Positions 17,163 through 27,152 of a stretch of DNA of 64,000 nt are shown here, piece by piece (positions within the stretch are counted from its first letter, which is position 1; every line of letters begins with the position of its first letter). Under the pieces are notes generated by a model that worked only from the letters and a program-made list of their open reading frames with translations, ran no database searches and was not told where the DNA came from. Source of the stretch: Bacillus infantis (GTDB taxonomy: Bacteria; Bacillota; Bacilli; Bacillales; Cytobacillaceae); assembly GCF_020171945.1 (NCBI RefSeq), contig NZ_JAIVAP010000013.1:1-64000 (forward strand). The letters run 5' to 3'. Made by a program: the position numbers and the translations under genes.

Positions 17163-17696
17163 TTGTTTACTGGCATAATCCCGGCTATCCGGAATATGAA
17201 GGATTTTGAGCATGTATTGAAGAGAGAGCATGAGCATATTATTCTTCTGGAGACACGCCTGTCGCAGATTGAAAGTGTGGTCAGGTATGCGAAGCAGAGC
17301 GGGAAGAAGGTGTTTGTGCATGCGGATCTCGTTCAAGGACTGAAGGTGGACGAGTATGGGATTGAATATCTGATCAATAATGTGAAGGTGGATGGCATCG
17401 TCTCTACCAGGGTTAATGTAATTTCTTTGGCAAAAAAGCATCATGTGGTTGCGATTCAAAGACTGTTTGCCCTGGATAGCCATGTGCTGGAGCATAATGT
17501 CAGGATCAGCCGCAAGGTCAAGCCGGATTATATTGAGGTCCTGCCCGGCATCATCCCGGGCATCATGGAAGAAATCCATGAGAAAACAGATATTCCGCTG
17601 ATTGCAGGGGGACTCATCCGTACCGAAGAGGATATTCAAAGCGCCTTGAACAATGGTGCTTCTGCCGTCACCACCTCCAATCGGGATTTATGGTGA
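17163..17696 (+). CDS. glpP: Glycerol-3-phosphate-responsive antiterminator GlpP
   Basis: A 177-residue protein of the GlpP family, with IPAIRNMKDFEHVL at the N terminus, FVHADLVQGLKVDEYGIEYL, GIVSTRVNVI, AIQRLFALDS, KPDYIEVLPGIIPGI and the C-terminal AGGLIRTEEDI...GASAVTTSNRDLW, all as in B. subtilis GlpP. It binds glycerol 3-phosphate and the leader RNAs of glp operons to prevent termination. The start is TTG 17163, with GGATGTGATC as a near-consensus ribosome binding site. Matching terminator leaders follow at 17816 (before the hydrolase) and 21626 (before glpD). Confidence 0.93.
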   Translation: MFTGIIPAIRNMKDFEHVLKREHEHIILLETRLSQIESVVRYAKQSGKKVFVHADLVQGLKVDEYGIEYLINNVKVDGIVSTRVNVISLAKKHHVVAIQRLFALDSHVLEHNVRISRKVKPDYIEVLPGIIPGIMEEIHEKTDIPLIAGGLIRTEEDIQSALNNGASAVTTSNRDLW

Positions 17697-17752
17697 CAGG
17701 GCCTTTTTCTTATTTTAAAATGGACCACTGTTCAGGAAATTGTCGAATTATG

Positions 17753-17781
17753 TTGACAACGTTTTCATTAGAATTTACACT
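17753..17781 (+). promoter_or_regulatory. Sigma-A promoter with overlapping cre
   Basis: TTGACA (17753-17758), a 17-base spacer and TACACT (17776-17781). TGACAACGTTTTCA at 17754-17767 matches the cre consensus TGWAANCGNTNWCA at all but one position and overlaps the -35 box, predicting CcpA repression in good carbon sources. Confidence 0.75.
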
Positions 17782-17815
17782 AGGGATAAGTTAATAATCC
17801 GTGACGAGATGAGGA

Positions 17816-17869
17816 GACACATTAAATGCCTTGAATTCAGGATTCAGGGGTATTTAATGTGTCTTTTTT
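17816..17869 (+). promoter_or_regulatory. GlpP-type antitermination leader terminator
   Basis: GACACATTAAAT (17816-17827) pairs perfectly with ATTTAATGTGTC (17852-17863), followed by TTTTTTG. It lies 35 bases after the promoter and 67 before the hydrolase start. Architecture and position immediately after glpP are those of the glpFK leader in Bacillus, here placed ahead of a hydrolase instead of glpF. Confidence 0.75.
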
Positions 17870-17935
17870 GTCTTTCAGATCTGGTTATTTAGGCAATATA
17901 TCTTGAATATCAATAGGTTAAAAGGGGGATATGAG

Positions 17936-19954
17936 ATGAATAGAGTAAAGAAGCCGGTCGTCTTATTAGTGATTTCTTTGCTGTTAATTCTTGCTGGAAG
18001 CTTTGGTGCTTCCCGGTTTAATAGTTCAAGCGGGGATGTGGATGTCTCACGCATTTATTTTGATACACCTAGAGGAGAGCTTTCAGGGCTGCTGTATAAG
18101 CCTGATGGCGCTGATCAGGAAGCAAGGCCCACCATCGTGGCCACGCACGGCTACCTGAACTCTGCAGAAATGCAGGATGCACAGGCCATCGAAATGTCAA
18201 AGAGAGGATATGTGGTGCTCGCCTTGGATCAGTATGACCATGGCCACTCAACAGGAACAATGGAAAAGCCGGTTCCGTTCTTCTCCTTCTGGCCGCATGC
18301 AATCTATGATGCTGTCCAGTATATGTATGACCAGGATTATGTCCTGAAAGATCAAAACGGCAATGGCATCATTGCGGTTTCCGGCCACAGTATGGGCGGC
18401 TTCTCATCTACCCATGCCGTCATGCTTGATGAAGCAGATTTCCAGCAAAGCGGCATCAGGAAAATCTACAGCTCCCTGACAATGGGATCTGACTATCAGT
18501 GGCTGAAGTCTCTCGGCTATACCATTGAAGATATCAACAACTCTTACGGGCCAAGGCCATCCGGAAAAATCGCCGGCCAGTATGATGAATTCTTCTTTGA
18601 TGCAGAAGCAGCAGCTGCAGGTACGCCTGTTGTGAAGAAAAACTATGTTGGCACCGAAGAAGGCCAAAGCTTCCTGGGTAACCCGGAAAAGCCTGAAGCT
18701 GGGAAAGTCTATGAGGTAAATGGCGGAGAAAGAATCATTTATCAGCCAAATGAGACACACCCTTGGAATCACTTCTCCAAAACGTCTACAGGATATGCAA
18801 TCGATTTTTATGATATGGCTTTTGCCGATTATAGTGAAGCATTAACAGTGGATGAGGATGGGCAGACATGGATGTTTAAAGAGTGGTTCTCCTTTGTCGC
18901 GCTGATCGGATTCTTCCTGCTGTTTGTACCAGTTGTTTCCCTATTATCGAAGCTGCCGTTCCTTAACAGCATTTATACAGGAAGACCGGAGCCGCTTCCT
19001 GCTCCGAAGACAAACGGCGCGAAGCTGGCAGGCTTGATCCTGATTGTTGTCGGCGGGCTTTTCCCTGCCTTGTTCTTCTCCGCACTATATGGAGGAGATG
19101 TCTACGGAATGAGATTACTAAGACAGATCAGTATGATCTTCATTGCCCTGTCTGCCATTGTCCTGATCTCTTCTTTTGTGAAAAAATCAGAGCGCAGCAT
19201 CAAGACAGTTTCTGCTATCATGCTCGTTCTAAGTGTGGTTCAATATATATATCTGAGACTGCAGGATAAAATGCTTGCCACAACAGAGCTTTTTGGCGCA
19301 CCGACTGTGAATCCAGTCCTGTATTGGGCGATCAATGTTGCAATCATCACGCTGATGATGATGGTCGGCTACCATTATGTTGCGAAAAAGCCTGAAGGTG
19401 CAACAATTAAGAATTATGGCGTGAAGGCAAGCGTCAAGTCAATTATTGCTTCGCTTGTCACTGCCATTGCAGCTGTTGCGATCGGCTACGGGGTTCTTTA
19501 TCTGATGGATGCCCTCTTCCAGGTAGACTTCCGCATCTGGACATTCGCTGTAAAAACATTTGAAGGCCAGCATCTGGCAGCACTGCTGAAATATGCACCA
19601 TTATTCCTGATCTACTACTTTGTTGTCGGCCTGTCCGTCAACATGAATACAGCGACTGTGAAGTATAATGGATGGAAAGGGTATCTCATTTCTGTCTTCC
19701 ATTTCATCGGCGGTCTGGTTCTATACCTCGGCTATCATTATGGCCTGTTGTTTACGACTGGAACTGCCGGCTATCCGGGAGAATCGCTTTCTTCCATTAT
19801 CGTAATTGGCCTGGTGCCAGCCCTTCTCGTAGCGGCACTGTTTAACCGCTACTTCTATAGGAAAACAGGAAATGTCTATGTGGGCGCATTCATCAATACT
19901 TTGCTGATGACACTGATCACTCTGGCAAATACAGCGCTTTACACGATCTTTTAA
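17936..19954 (+). CDS. Membrane-anchored alpha/beta hydrolase fused to a multi-helix membrane domain
   Basis: A 672-residue protein. An N-terminal signal anchor (residues 7-25) is followed by an extracytoplasmic alpha/beta hydrolase domain (about 35-300) with oxyanion loop ATHGYLNSAE, DQYDHGHS and nucleophile elbow GHSMGG (Ser152); the catalytic His may be in NETHPWNHFS. From about residue 300 there are roughly eight to ten transmembrane segments. ATG 17936 is preceded by AAAGGGGG. The gene occupies the position of glpF between glpP and glpK and has a GlpP-type leader with a cre, so a role in releasing glycerol from an ester or lipid is a reasonable inference. The substrate is unknown. Confidence 0.8.
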   Translation: MNRVKKPVVLLVISLLLILAGSFGASRFNSSSGDVDVSRIYFDTPRGELSGLLYKPDGADQEARPTIVATHGYLNSAEMQDAQAIEMSKRGYVVLALDQYDHGHSTGTMEKPVPFFSFWPHAIYDAVQYMYDQDYVLKDQNGNGIIAVSGHSMGGFSSTHAVMLDEADFQQSGIRKIYSSLTMGSDYQWLKSLGYTIEDINNSYGPRPSGKIAGQYDEFFFDAEAAAAGTPVVKKNYVGTEEGQSFLGNPEKPEAGKVYEVNGGERIIYQPNETHPWNHFSKTSTGYAIDFYDMAFADYSEALTVDEDGQTWMFKEWFSFVALIGFFLLFVPVVSLLSKLPFLNSIYTGRPEPLPAPKTNGAKLAGLILIVVGGLFPALFFSALYGGDVYGMRLLRQISMIFIALSAIVLISSFVKKSERSIKTVSAIMLVLSVVQYIYLRLQDKMLATTELFGAPTVNPVLYWAINVAIITLMMMVGYHYVAKKPEGATIKNYGVKASVKSIIASLVTAIAAVAIGYGVLYLMDALFQVDFRIWTFAVKTFEGQHLAALLKYAPLFLIYYFVVGLSVNMNTATVKYNGWKGYLISVFHFIGGLVLYLGYHYGLLFTTGTAGYPGESLSSIIVIGLVPALLVAALFNRYFYRKTGNVYVGAFINTLLMTLITLANTALYTIF

Positions 19955-19957
19955 TAG

Positions 19958-21523
<1,566 letters not shown>

Positions 21524-21581
21524 AGACATATCCGGCATATTCCATTAAGCAAGCGGAATGCTTTAAATTGCTGATTTATCA

Positions 21582-21590
21582 TGGTATACT
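21582..21590 (+). promoter_or_regulatory. Extended -10 promoter of glpD
   Basis: TGGTATACT is an extended -10 element; no strong -35 is visible at the proper distance. The leader terminator begins 36 bases downstream. Confidence 0.5.
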
Positions 21591-21625
21591 AAAAACAAGT
21601 TAATATATTTGGATGGAGAACTCGA

Positions 21626-21687
21626 GAGACCACATCGCTCTATTTTTCGGCAACGAAAAGCAGGGCTGATTTGTGGTCTCTTTTTTT
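21626..21687 (+). promoter_or_regulatory. GlpP-type antitermination leader of glpD
   Basis: GAGACCACA (21626-21634) pairs with TGTGGTCTC (21672-21680) around a 37-base loop and is followed by seven Ts. B. subtilis glpD has an equivalent leader inverted repeat that GlpP with glycerol 3-phosphate keeps open. The 107 bases between it and the glpD start show nothing else. Confidence 0.8.
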
Positions 21688-21793
21688 GTTTTTCGGGTAT
21701 GGGACTTATAGAGCTTTAAAAAAACAAGACAGCTCCTTATAAGCTGGAGCCAGGCTGTTACATGAATATGATGATCCTGAAGGGACTGATTTG

Positions 21794-23461
21794 ATGAAAT
21801 TCACTAACTTATTAAGACATGATATAAAGGAAAAAATCCAGAAGGGGCCTTTGGACCTTCTTGTCATCGGCGGCGGGATCACAGGCGCAGGAATCGCGCT
21901 GGATGCTGCCCTGAGAGGGATGAAGGTGGCTGTCGTTGAGATGCAGGACTTTGCTGCCGGTACATCCAGCAGAAGCACAAAGCTTGTCCATGGCGGACTG
22001 CGCTATTTGAAGCAATTTGAAATCGGGGTTGTCGCAGAAGTCGGCAAAGAGCGGGCCATCGTGTATGAAAACGGGCCGCATGTCACCACACCGGAATGGA
22101 TGCTGCTTCCGTTCTATAAGGGAGGCACATTCGGACCTTTCACAACGAATATCGGCCTGAGGGTATATGACTTCCTTGCCGGTGTCAAAAAGGACGAAAG
22201 AAGAAAAATGATGAAGCCGGAAGAAGCCCTGAAGCGCGAACCGCTCTTAAAGCGCGAGGGGATGAACGGCGCCGGCTATTATGTTGAATATAAAACGGAT
22301 GATGCCCGCCTGACCCTTGAAGTTATGAAAAAGGCGGTTGAAAAAGGGGCACTCGCACTCAATTATATGAAAGTCACTGATCTTGTCTATGAAAACAGTC
22401 AGATTGCAGGCGTAAAAGCGGAAGACCTGACCGATGGAACGGTGCAGGAAATAAGGGCGAAGAAAATTGTCAATGCAGCAGGCCCATGGGTCGACACACT
22501 GCGTGAAATCGATCATAGCAAAAAAGGCAAATCGCTGCAGCTGACGAAGGGGATTCACCTCGTATTCGACGGCAAAAGATTCCCGCTGAAGCAGGCCGTG
22601 TACTTTGACACGCCTGATGGCCGCATGGTCTTTGCCATCCCGCGTGAAGGCAAGACTTACGTAGGTACGACAGATACGGTCTACAAGGGGAATATTGCCC
22701 ATCCAAGAATGACAGTGGCAGACCGGGATTATGTCCTTGGTGCGATTGACTTCATGTTCCCTGATGTGAAGATCACGGCTGAAGATGTGGAATCAAGCTG
22801 GTCCGGATTAAGGCCGCTGATCCATGAAGACGGGAAATCACCTTCTGAAATCTCGCGCAAGGACGAAATCTTTGTGTCGCACTCCGGATTCATTTCAATC
22901 GCCGGCGGCAAACTGACAGGTTATCGGAAAATGGCGGAAAGCATCGTAGATTTAGTGGCAAAGCAGCTGGGTGAGGAAGAAGGAACAGATTATCCTAAAA
23001 CAGCAACCATGCATCTGCCTATATCCGGCGGGGATGTAGGCGGTTCTGAAGGCTTCAAAACGTTCATGAAAAACAAAACGGAAGAAGGAAAAGAGCTGGG
23101 CTTGACCGCAGAAGCAGCGAAGAAGCTTGTCCAGCGCTATGGCTCCAATGTGGACATCGTCTTTGATATCTATAAAAACAGCAAAGAAAAGGCTCTGGCA
23201 GAAAATCTTGATCCGGTCGTCTACGCGGGCTTAAGATACAGCATTGAGTATGAGATGGCCTACAAGCCAGTCGACTTTTTCATCAGAAGGACAGGCGCCC
23301 TTTTCTTTGATATAGGATGGGTCTGTGAGCATAAGGATTCCGTCATCCGGTTTATGAATAAGGAGTTCAGCTGGTCACAGGAGCAGACAGCAGCATATAC
23401 AGAAGAGTTGGATCAGCTGATTTATGAGGCTTCGCATCCGATTGCGGAGGAAGAGTTTTAA
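21794..23461 (+). CDS. glpD: Aerobic glycerol-3-phosphate dehydrogenase
   Basis: A 555-residue FAD-dependent, membrane-associated enzyme oxidising glycerol 3-phosphate to dihydroxyacetone phosphate and passing electrons to quinone. Seen are the dinucleotide-binding motif VIGGGITGAGIALDAALRG, the family signature GTSSRSTKLVHGGLRYL, the substrate-region GPWVDTLRE and a C-terminal DAO_C domain. ATG 21794 is used; a TTG codon directly precedes it. The gene is monocistronic between its GlpP-type leader and a terminator at 23478. Confidence 0.97.
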   Translation: MKFTNLLRHDIKEKIQKGPLDLLVIGGGITGAGIALDAALRGMKVAVVEMQDFAAGTSSRSTKLVHGGLRYLKQFEIGVVAEVGKERAIVYENGPHVTTPEWMLLPFYKGGTFGPFTTNIGLRVYDFLAGVKKDERRKMMKPEEALKREPLLKREGMNGAGYYVEYKTDDARLTLEVMKKAVEKGALALNYMKVTDLVYENSQIAGVKAEDLTDGTVQEIRAKKIVNAAGPWVDTLREIDHSKKGKSLQLTKGIHLVFDGKRFPLKQAVYFDTPDGRMVFAIPREGKTYVGTTDTVYKGNIAHPRMTVADRDYVLGAIDFMFPDVKITAEDVESSWSGLRPLIHEDGKSPSEISRKDEIFVSHSGFISIAGGKLTGYRKMAESIVDLVAKQLGEEEGTDYPKTATMHLPISGGDVGGSEGFKTFMKNKTEEGKELGLTAEAAKKLVQRYGSNVDIVFDIYKNSKEKALAENLDPVVYAGLRYSIEYEMAYKPVDFFIRRTGALFFDIGWVCEHKDSVIRFMNKEFSWSQEQTAAYTEELDQLIYEASHPIAEEEF

Positions 23462-23477
23462 AAAGAGCCTATGTTAT

Positions 23478-23518
23478 AGGTCTGACACTGCTTTATTAAA
23501 GCTGGGTCAGACCTTTTA
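23478..23518 (+). terminator. glpD terminator
   Basis: AGGTCTGAC pairs with GTCAGACCT around a 19-base loop, followed by TTTTAATTT. Sequence content (GGTCTGAC) is related to other gene-end hairpins in the window. Confidence 0.7.
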
Positions 23519-23727
23519 ATTTAGTTATCCGTAAAGTATGGCGCCTTAATCAATTTAAGGTTTTATGGCGAAATCACTCTCAAGTCTCTCCACGGCCTTC
23601 TGATTTGACAGAGTGGCTGATAGAAAGGAACAAAAGATTTCGACAGTTAAACAAATTTATTAGTAATTTTTACAAAATGATACAAAATATAACATAATTA
23701 GTCATGGAAGTGGGTATATAGTCCTTG

Positions 23728-23733
23728 TATAAT
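23728..23733 (+). promoter_or_regulatory. Likely -10 box for the c-di-GMP leader
   Basis: A perfect TATAAT lies about 20 bases before the aptamer. The -35 region is not recognisable. Confidence 0.45.
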
Positions 23734-23753
23734 AATAAGAGATAATACTATGG

Positions 23754-23842
23754 ACTGGGGGGCAACCTATTTGAAAAAATAAGGACGCAAAGCTAAAGGG
23801 GCTAAGGCAGAGAAACTTGCTATGCCAGCCAGCTGCTAATTT
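23754..23842 (+). ncRNA. c-di-GMP-I (GEMM) riboswitch
   Basis: The run GGGGGGCAACC, the P2 helix CCTATTT-GAAA-AAATAAGG with its GNRA tetraloop, GGACGCAAAGC, GGGGCTAAGG, the GGCAG-AGAAA-CTTGCT P3 arm and GCCAGCCAGCTGC match the GEMM-I consensus in order and spacing. It controls the coiled-coil gene downstream. No U-run terminator follows the aptamer, so control may act on translation or by another route. Confidence 0.85.
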
Positions 23843-23901
23843 TTGAAAGCTAGAACAATAGGAAGCTGATCATTCAGGGAAAAGGGAGAGGAATTGCTAT
23901 T

Positions 23902-24591
23902 ATGAAAAAAATTATCTAAATCTTCTGTTCATTTGCTTTGTTTTTTGGATTAGGATCTTCTGTGTTTGCTAAAGAGGATGATGTGCAGAAAGCTTTAGAA
24001 TTGATAGAAAAGACGAACCGGGAAATCGACAATAAAATCGAGAAAGCCGTTGAAAAGGCGGATCAATTACAGGCTGATTACCTTCTGGAGATCCGCAAGA
24101 TTGAAGAAGGAGAAGAGATTGTCAAATTGCAGGAAGAGCAGAGTAAAGTGGAGGCAGATCTTGAAAAAGCCCAGAATGATGTAAAGAAGCAAGAGGCATT
24201 ACGTAAAAAAAAGGCTGATATCGATGCCAAGCTTGAAGCTGCCCAAGCAAAACTCAGCAGCAAAATAGCAGATATTAATGCTGAAATAGAAGCAGTAACA
24301 AAGCAGCTAGTGGAAACAGAAGACAAAGATCATAAAAAGCTAGAAGATAAGTTTAATAAGCTGACTGATAAGTTGAACGAGAAATCCGAAAAGTCTCAAG
24401 AAAAGACAGAAAAGTATACGAAGGACCTCCAAAAAGTTATTACGGATATCTATGACGAAACGCTTAAAATGTCAGCAGAAGCAATCAAGAAGGCTGCTGA
24501 TAAAGGCGTTACAGCGGAGTGCAGCTGGAAGCTTGTACGCTTTGCCGATCAGTGGGTCTGGATCGATCCAATCAGGGTCGTAAAATTCTAG
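23902..24591 (+). pseudogene. Secreted coiled-coil protein with a stop codon in its signal peptide
   Basis: The natural start is ATG 23902, behind GGGAGAGG, and reads MKKII, then TAA at 23917-23919, then IFCSFALFFGLGSSVFAKEDD in the same frame. Together this is a typical Sec signal peptide (charged start, hydrophobic core, VFA cleavage site) interrupted at codon 6, where AAA would fit. The rest (about 215 residues) is intact: a long Glu/Lys-rich coiled coil and a C-terminal CSWKLVRFADQWVWIDPIRVVKF tail. The frame could only be made from TTG 23938, inside the signal core and without a ribosome binding site. The gene is preceded by a c-di-GMP riboswitch. It may be a recent pseudogene or a sequencing error. 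Confidence 0.7.
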
Positions 24592-24648
24592 AAAAAACTT
24601 AAATATTAAATTGATGTAATAGTGTAAATATTATAAAATTAGGTTAGA

Positions 24649-24683
24649 AGCGAGCCCTTCCTAGAAAGGACTCGCTTTCTTTG
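24649..24683 (+). terminator. Terminator after the coiled-coil gene
   Basis: GCGAG-CCCTT and AAGGA-CTCGC form an imperfect stem, followed by TTTCTTTG. It separates the riboswitch-controlled gene from the HD-GYP gene. Confidence 0.65.
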
Positions 24684-24707
24684 TAAGATTATGGAGAGGT
24701 GATTTAG

Positions 24708-25610
24708 ATGTCCTTTACTATTGGGAGGAAGGGTGAGAACTTAGAACGGGTCTCTTTCGAACATTTTGATATTAGTCTGCTTGCCCGTGGAGACGGCTCT
24801 GAAGTGATAATCCAAAGGATTTCAAAAGATAATCTGTTTTATGTTTACCCCGGAGATAATCCCAATGTAATGGAATTTGTCTATATACTCCAAGGTGAGA
24901 TGTTCTGCGAATTAAATGGAGAAAAGGTATACATGGGACCTCATGATTATTTTACTTCCACGGACCTTAAGGAGCCCATTCATTTTACGACTTTATCCGA
25001 AGTTATTTACATTTGGGTGATTACAGAGCCGACCTTTTATCAGCTGAGTGAGAGTGTCCAAAGTCTGAAAGCAGTTGTAGACGAAGTTGAAAAAAAGGAT
25101 AAATATACACATAAGCATAGTGAACGGGTTTCAGAATATGCAGTGAAAATTGCAAGGAAACTATCTCTTCCTAAGGGAAAGCTGGAGAACTTATATATTG
25201 CTTCGATCCTGCATGATATAGGAAAAATCCATACACCCGGCGAGATATTAAATAAGCCTGATAAGTTAACAGATGAGGAATTTGCTGTTATTAAACGCCA
25301 TCCTTTGGAAGGGTCGGAAATGGTTAAGGATCTATATTATCAGGATATTGTCGCTATTATTGAGCAGCATCATGAGAGGCTGGATGGAACGGGATACCCG
25401 CGGGGACTAAAGGGTGATGAAATCCGCTTGGAATCACGGATAATAGCTGTCAGTGACACTTTCGATGCCATGACGGAAGACCGTGCCTACCGTAAGGCTT
25501 TCAGTGTTCGATTTGCTATGGATGAACTAAAAAGGCTTGCAAGTACACACTATGATAGTAAGGTAGTAAATGCTTTTGAAGAAATTTTAAAAGAAGAAGA
25601 GAGATTGTAA
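24708..25610 (+). CDS. Cupin-linked HD-GYP c-di-GMP phosphodiesterase
   Basis: A 300-residue cytoplasmic protein. Residues ~20-110 form a small cupin-like barrel (FVYILQGEMFCELNGEKVYMGPHDYF). Residues ~120-295 are an HD-GYP domain with H137, the HD pair H169-D170 in ILHDIGK, R/HP at 197-199, and the signature HHERLDGTGYPRGL at 221-234. All metal ligands are visible, so phosphodiesterase activity on c-di-GMP is expected. A GAGAGGTGA ribosome site precedes ATG 24708. It stands next to a c-di-GMP riboswitch gene; a perfect 13-bp hairpin ends it. What the cupin domain senses is unknown. Confidence 0.88.
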   Translation: MSFTIGRKGENLERVSFEHFDISLLARGDGSEVIIQRISKDNLFYVYPGDNPNVMEFVYILQGEMFCELNGEKVYMGPHDYFTSTDLKEPIHFTTLSEVIYIWVITEPTFYQLSESVQSLKAVVDEVEKKDKYTHKHSERVSEYAVKIARKLSLPKGKLENLYIASILHDIGKIHTPGEILNKPDKLTDEEFAVIKRHPLEGSEMVKDLYYQDIVAIIEQHHERLDGTGYPRGLKGDEIRLESRIIAVSDTFDAMTEDRAYRKAFSVRFAMDELKRLASTHYDSKVVNAFEEILKEEERL

Positions 25611-25614
25611 AATA

Positions 25615-25671
25615 GGTGCCTGGTCCCACGTTTGCTAAAGTTTTAAGCATTCGGGACCAGGCACCATTTTT
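25615..25671. terminator. GGTGCCTGGTCCC hairpin terminator
   Basis: GGTGCCTGGTCCC pairs perfectly over 13 bp with GGGACCAGGCACC, followed by ATTTTTG. It is a second subtype of the gene-end hairpin family, recurring in part at 58992. Confidence 0.8.
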
Positions 25672-25752
25672 GTTTTATTTTAAAAGATGAGCCTGACGCT
25701 CCATATGCGTTAGTGCCGGAGGGCAGTCTCTATGTTTATGGTTCATAATGGC

Positions 25753-26835
25753 TTACTTCAATTCTTCGACTGTTTCCCCTTCAATCAGCACAGGCTGATA
25801 ATAGGTTTCGTTCGGCAGATCCTTTTTTCCCTGCAATTTTTTGATGACCCAATCCGCCGCATCCCGCCCCATCTGTTCTTGGGGATGTGTCAAGGTTGTC
25901 AGTTTAATATTTGCATTTTGTGCGATATAGGAATTATCCTGGCCGATGATGGACAGCTCATCTGGAATGGAAATGGAAAGTTGTCTGCACACATTTGCCA
26001 CTTCTAATCCTACTTCATCGTTATAGCATACAACTGCTGATAAAATATCTCTATTTTCATCCAGGAAGGTTTTTAAATTTGAGTATAAATCCAGCTTTGT
26101 CTCTGTTGTGAACGTAAGCACATGCTCCGGCCGGAATCGTATCTTTGCTTCTTGAAGCGCCTTTATATACCCCTTCATCCGATATTTCCCCTGCAGATCA
26201 TCCATTTTTGATATGATCCCGATTTGTGTATGGCCCTTTGATATCAATTCTTTTGCCGCAAGATAGCTGGATTCTACATCATTTAGGGAAAGGAAGGGGA
26301 CTTCTAATTCTTCGTAATAAGCATTGATCATGATAAAAGGGACGTCTTGTTCCTTGAACAGCAGATAGTAGGCAATATTGGGGTTATATTGATTACTTTT
26401 TGTAGGTTCAATGATGAGGCCATCCACCCCGTATGAAAGCATCATTTCCAACGCTTTTTTCTCTTGCTCGACATCATTATTGGTACTGGCCAGCAAAAGT
26501 GAATAATTATCCTCCTTCAATCTTTTCTCAATGCCGCGGATGATGGAGGGAAAAATATAATCAGAAATATAAGTAGTAATGACGCCGATTGTTTTATTAT
26601 GATTGCGGTTTGATTTTGACTGGAATTGGCTGCTGACATAGGTGCCGGAGCCTTTTTCACTCCGCAGGTACCCCTCATTTGACAGCTCCAATATGGCCTT
26701 TCGTATCGTATGCCTGCTGACGGTGTATTTTTCCTGGAGAGCTGATTCTGTAGGAATCTGTTCTCCTACAAGATACTCTCCGGAGAGAATTTTATTTTTA
26801 ATATCATCAAGGATTATCTGATATTTTGGTTTCAT
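25753..26835 (-). CDS. araR: Arabinose repressor AraR
   Basis: A 360-residue repressor with an N-terminal GntR-type winged helix (KYQIILDDIKNKILSGEYLVGEQIPTE, SRHTIRKAILELSNEGYLRSEKGSGTYVSS) and a C-terminal LacI-type sugar-binding domain (TIGVITTYISDYIFPSIIRGIE, GLIIEPTKSNQ, SIIGQDNSYIAQ). This domain mix is specific to AraR of Bacillus. ATG 26835 has AGGAAAG upstream; a GTG nine bases earlier is less well placed. It is divergent from araB and two AraR-like operators lie in the intergenic region, so it represses araBDA and probably itself until arabinose binds. Confidence 0.95.
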   Translation of the reverse strand: MKPKYQIILDDIKNKILSGEYLVGEQIPTESALQEKYTVSRHTIRKAILELSNEGYLRSEKGSGTYVSSQFQSKSNRNHNKTIGVITTYISDYIFPSIIRGIEKRLKEDNYSLLLASTNNDVEQEKKALEMMLSYGVDGLIIEPTKSNQYNPNIAYYLLFKEQDVPFIMINAYYEELEVPFLSLNDVESSYLAAKELISKGHTQIGIISKMDDLQGKYRMKGYIKALQEAKIRFRPEHVLTFTTETKLDLYSNLKTFLDENRDILSAVVCYNDEVGLEVANVCRQLSISIPDELSIIGQDNSYIAQNANIKLTTLTHPQEQMGRDAADWVIKKLQGKKDLPNETYYQPVLIEGETVEELK

Positions 26836-26963
26836 TAATTTCACTTCTTTCCTGGCTGATCACCTACAAATTCACTGCCCAAGAGTTATATATGGACATA
26901 TCTTAGCATGCTTTTGCAGGAATGAAAATAAGTACTGTATTTCTGTTATCAAGACTCCGAATA

Positions 26964-26979
26964 ATTTGTATGTATTAAT
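26964..26979. promoter_or_regulatory. AraR operator, distal
   Basis: ATTTGTATGTATTAAT resembles the AraR consensus ATTTGTACGTACAAAT with changes mainly in the right half. Its centre lies about 32 bases from the stronger operator at 26996, roughly three helical turns, suited to cooperative binding. Confidence 0.6.
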
Positions 26980-26990
26980 TATCTTTATAA

Positions 26991-27020
26991 TTGACAAATG
27001 TACGTACAAAAAATTATACT
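26991..27020 (+). promoter_or_regulatory. araB promoter with embedded AraR operator
   Basis: TTGACA (26991-26996), 18-base spacer, TATACT (27015-27020). ACAAATGTACGTACAAA fills the spacer with the perfect palindrome TGTACGTACA at 26999-27008, so bound AraR would block RNA polymerase. Confidence 0.85.
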
Positions 27021-27065
27021 GGGTTTGTAGATGCAATAAAGCGCTTCCTTGCTGATTTTCATTTT

Positions 27066-27079
27066 TGAAATCGCTGTCA
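27066..27079 (+). promoter_or_regulatory. Perfect cre for CcpA
   Basis: TGAAATCGCTGTCA matches TGWAANCGNTNWCA at every fixed position. Located about 45 bases downstream of the promoter, it predicts roadblock-type catabolite repression of araBDA. Confidence 0.8.
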
Positions 27080-27081
27080 AA

Positions 27082-27115
27082 GAAGTGCGGCATGGAAAAT
27101 AAAAGCACTTCCTTA
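27082..27115 (+). promoter_or_regulatory. Hairpin in the araB leader
   Basis: GAAGTGC and GCACTTC are inverted repeats around a 17-base loop, 38 bases before araB. There is no long T-tract (TTATATATA follows), so a transcript-stabilising or weak attenuator role is more likely than termination. Confidence 0.4.
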
Positions 27116-27152
27116 TATATATATACTGCTGCCTGGGAAGGGGAATTTGAAC

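Noticed and set aside
27033-27046. Second cre in the araB leader (AAAGCGCTT core)
   Set aside because: The core fits but four outer positions do not match; the perfect cre at 27066 is sufficient.
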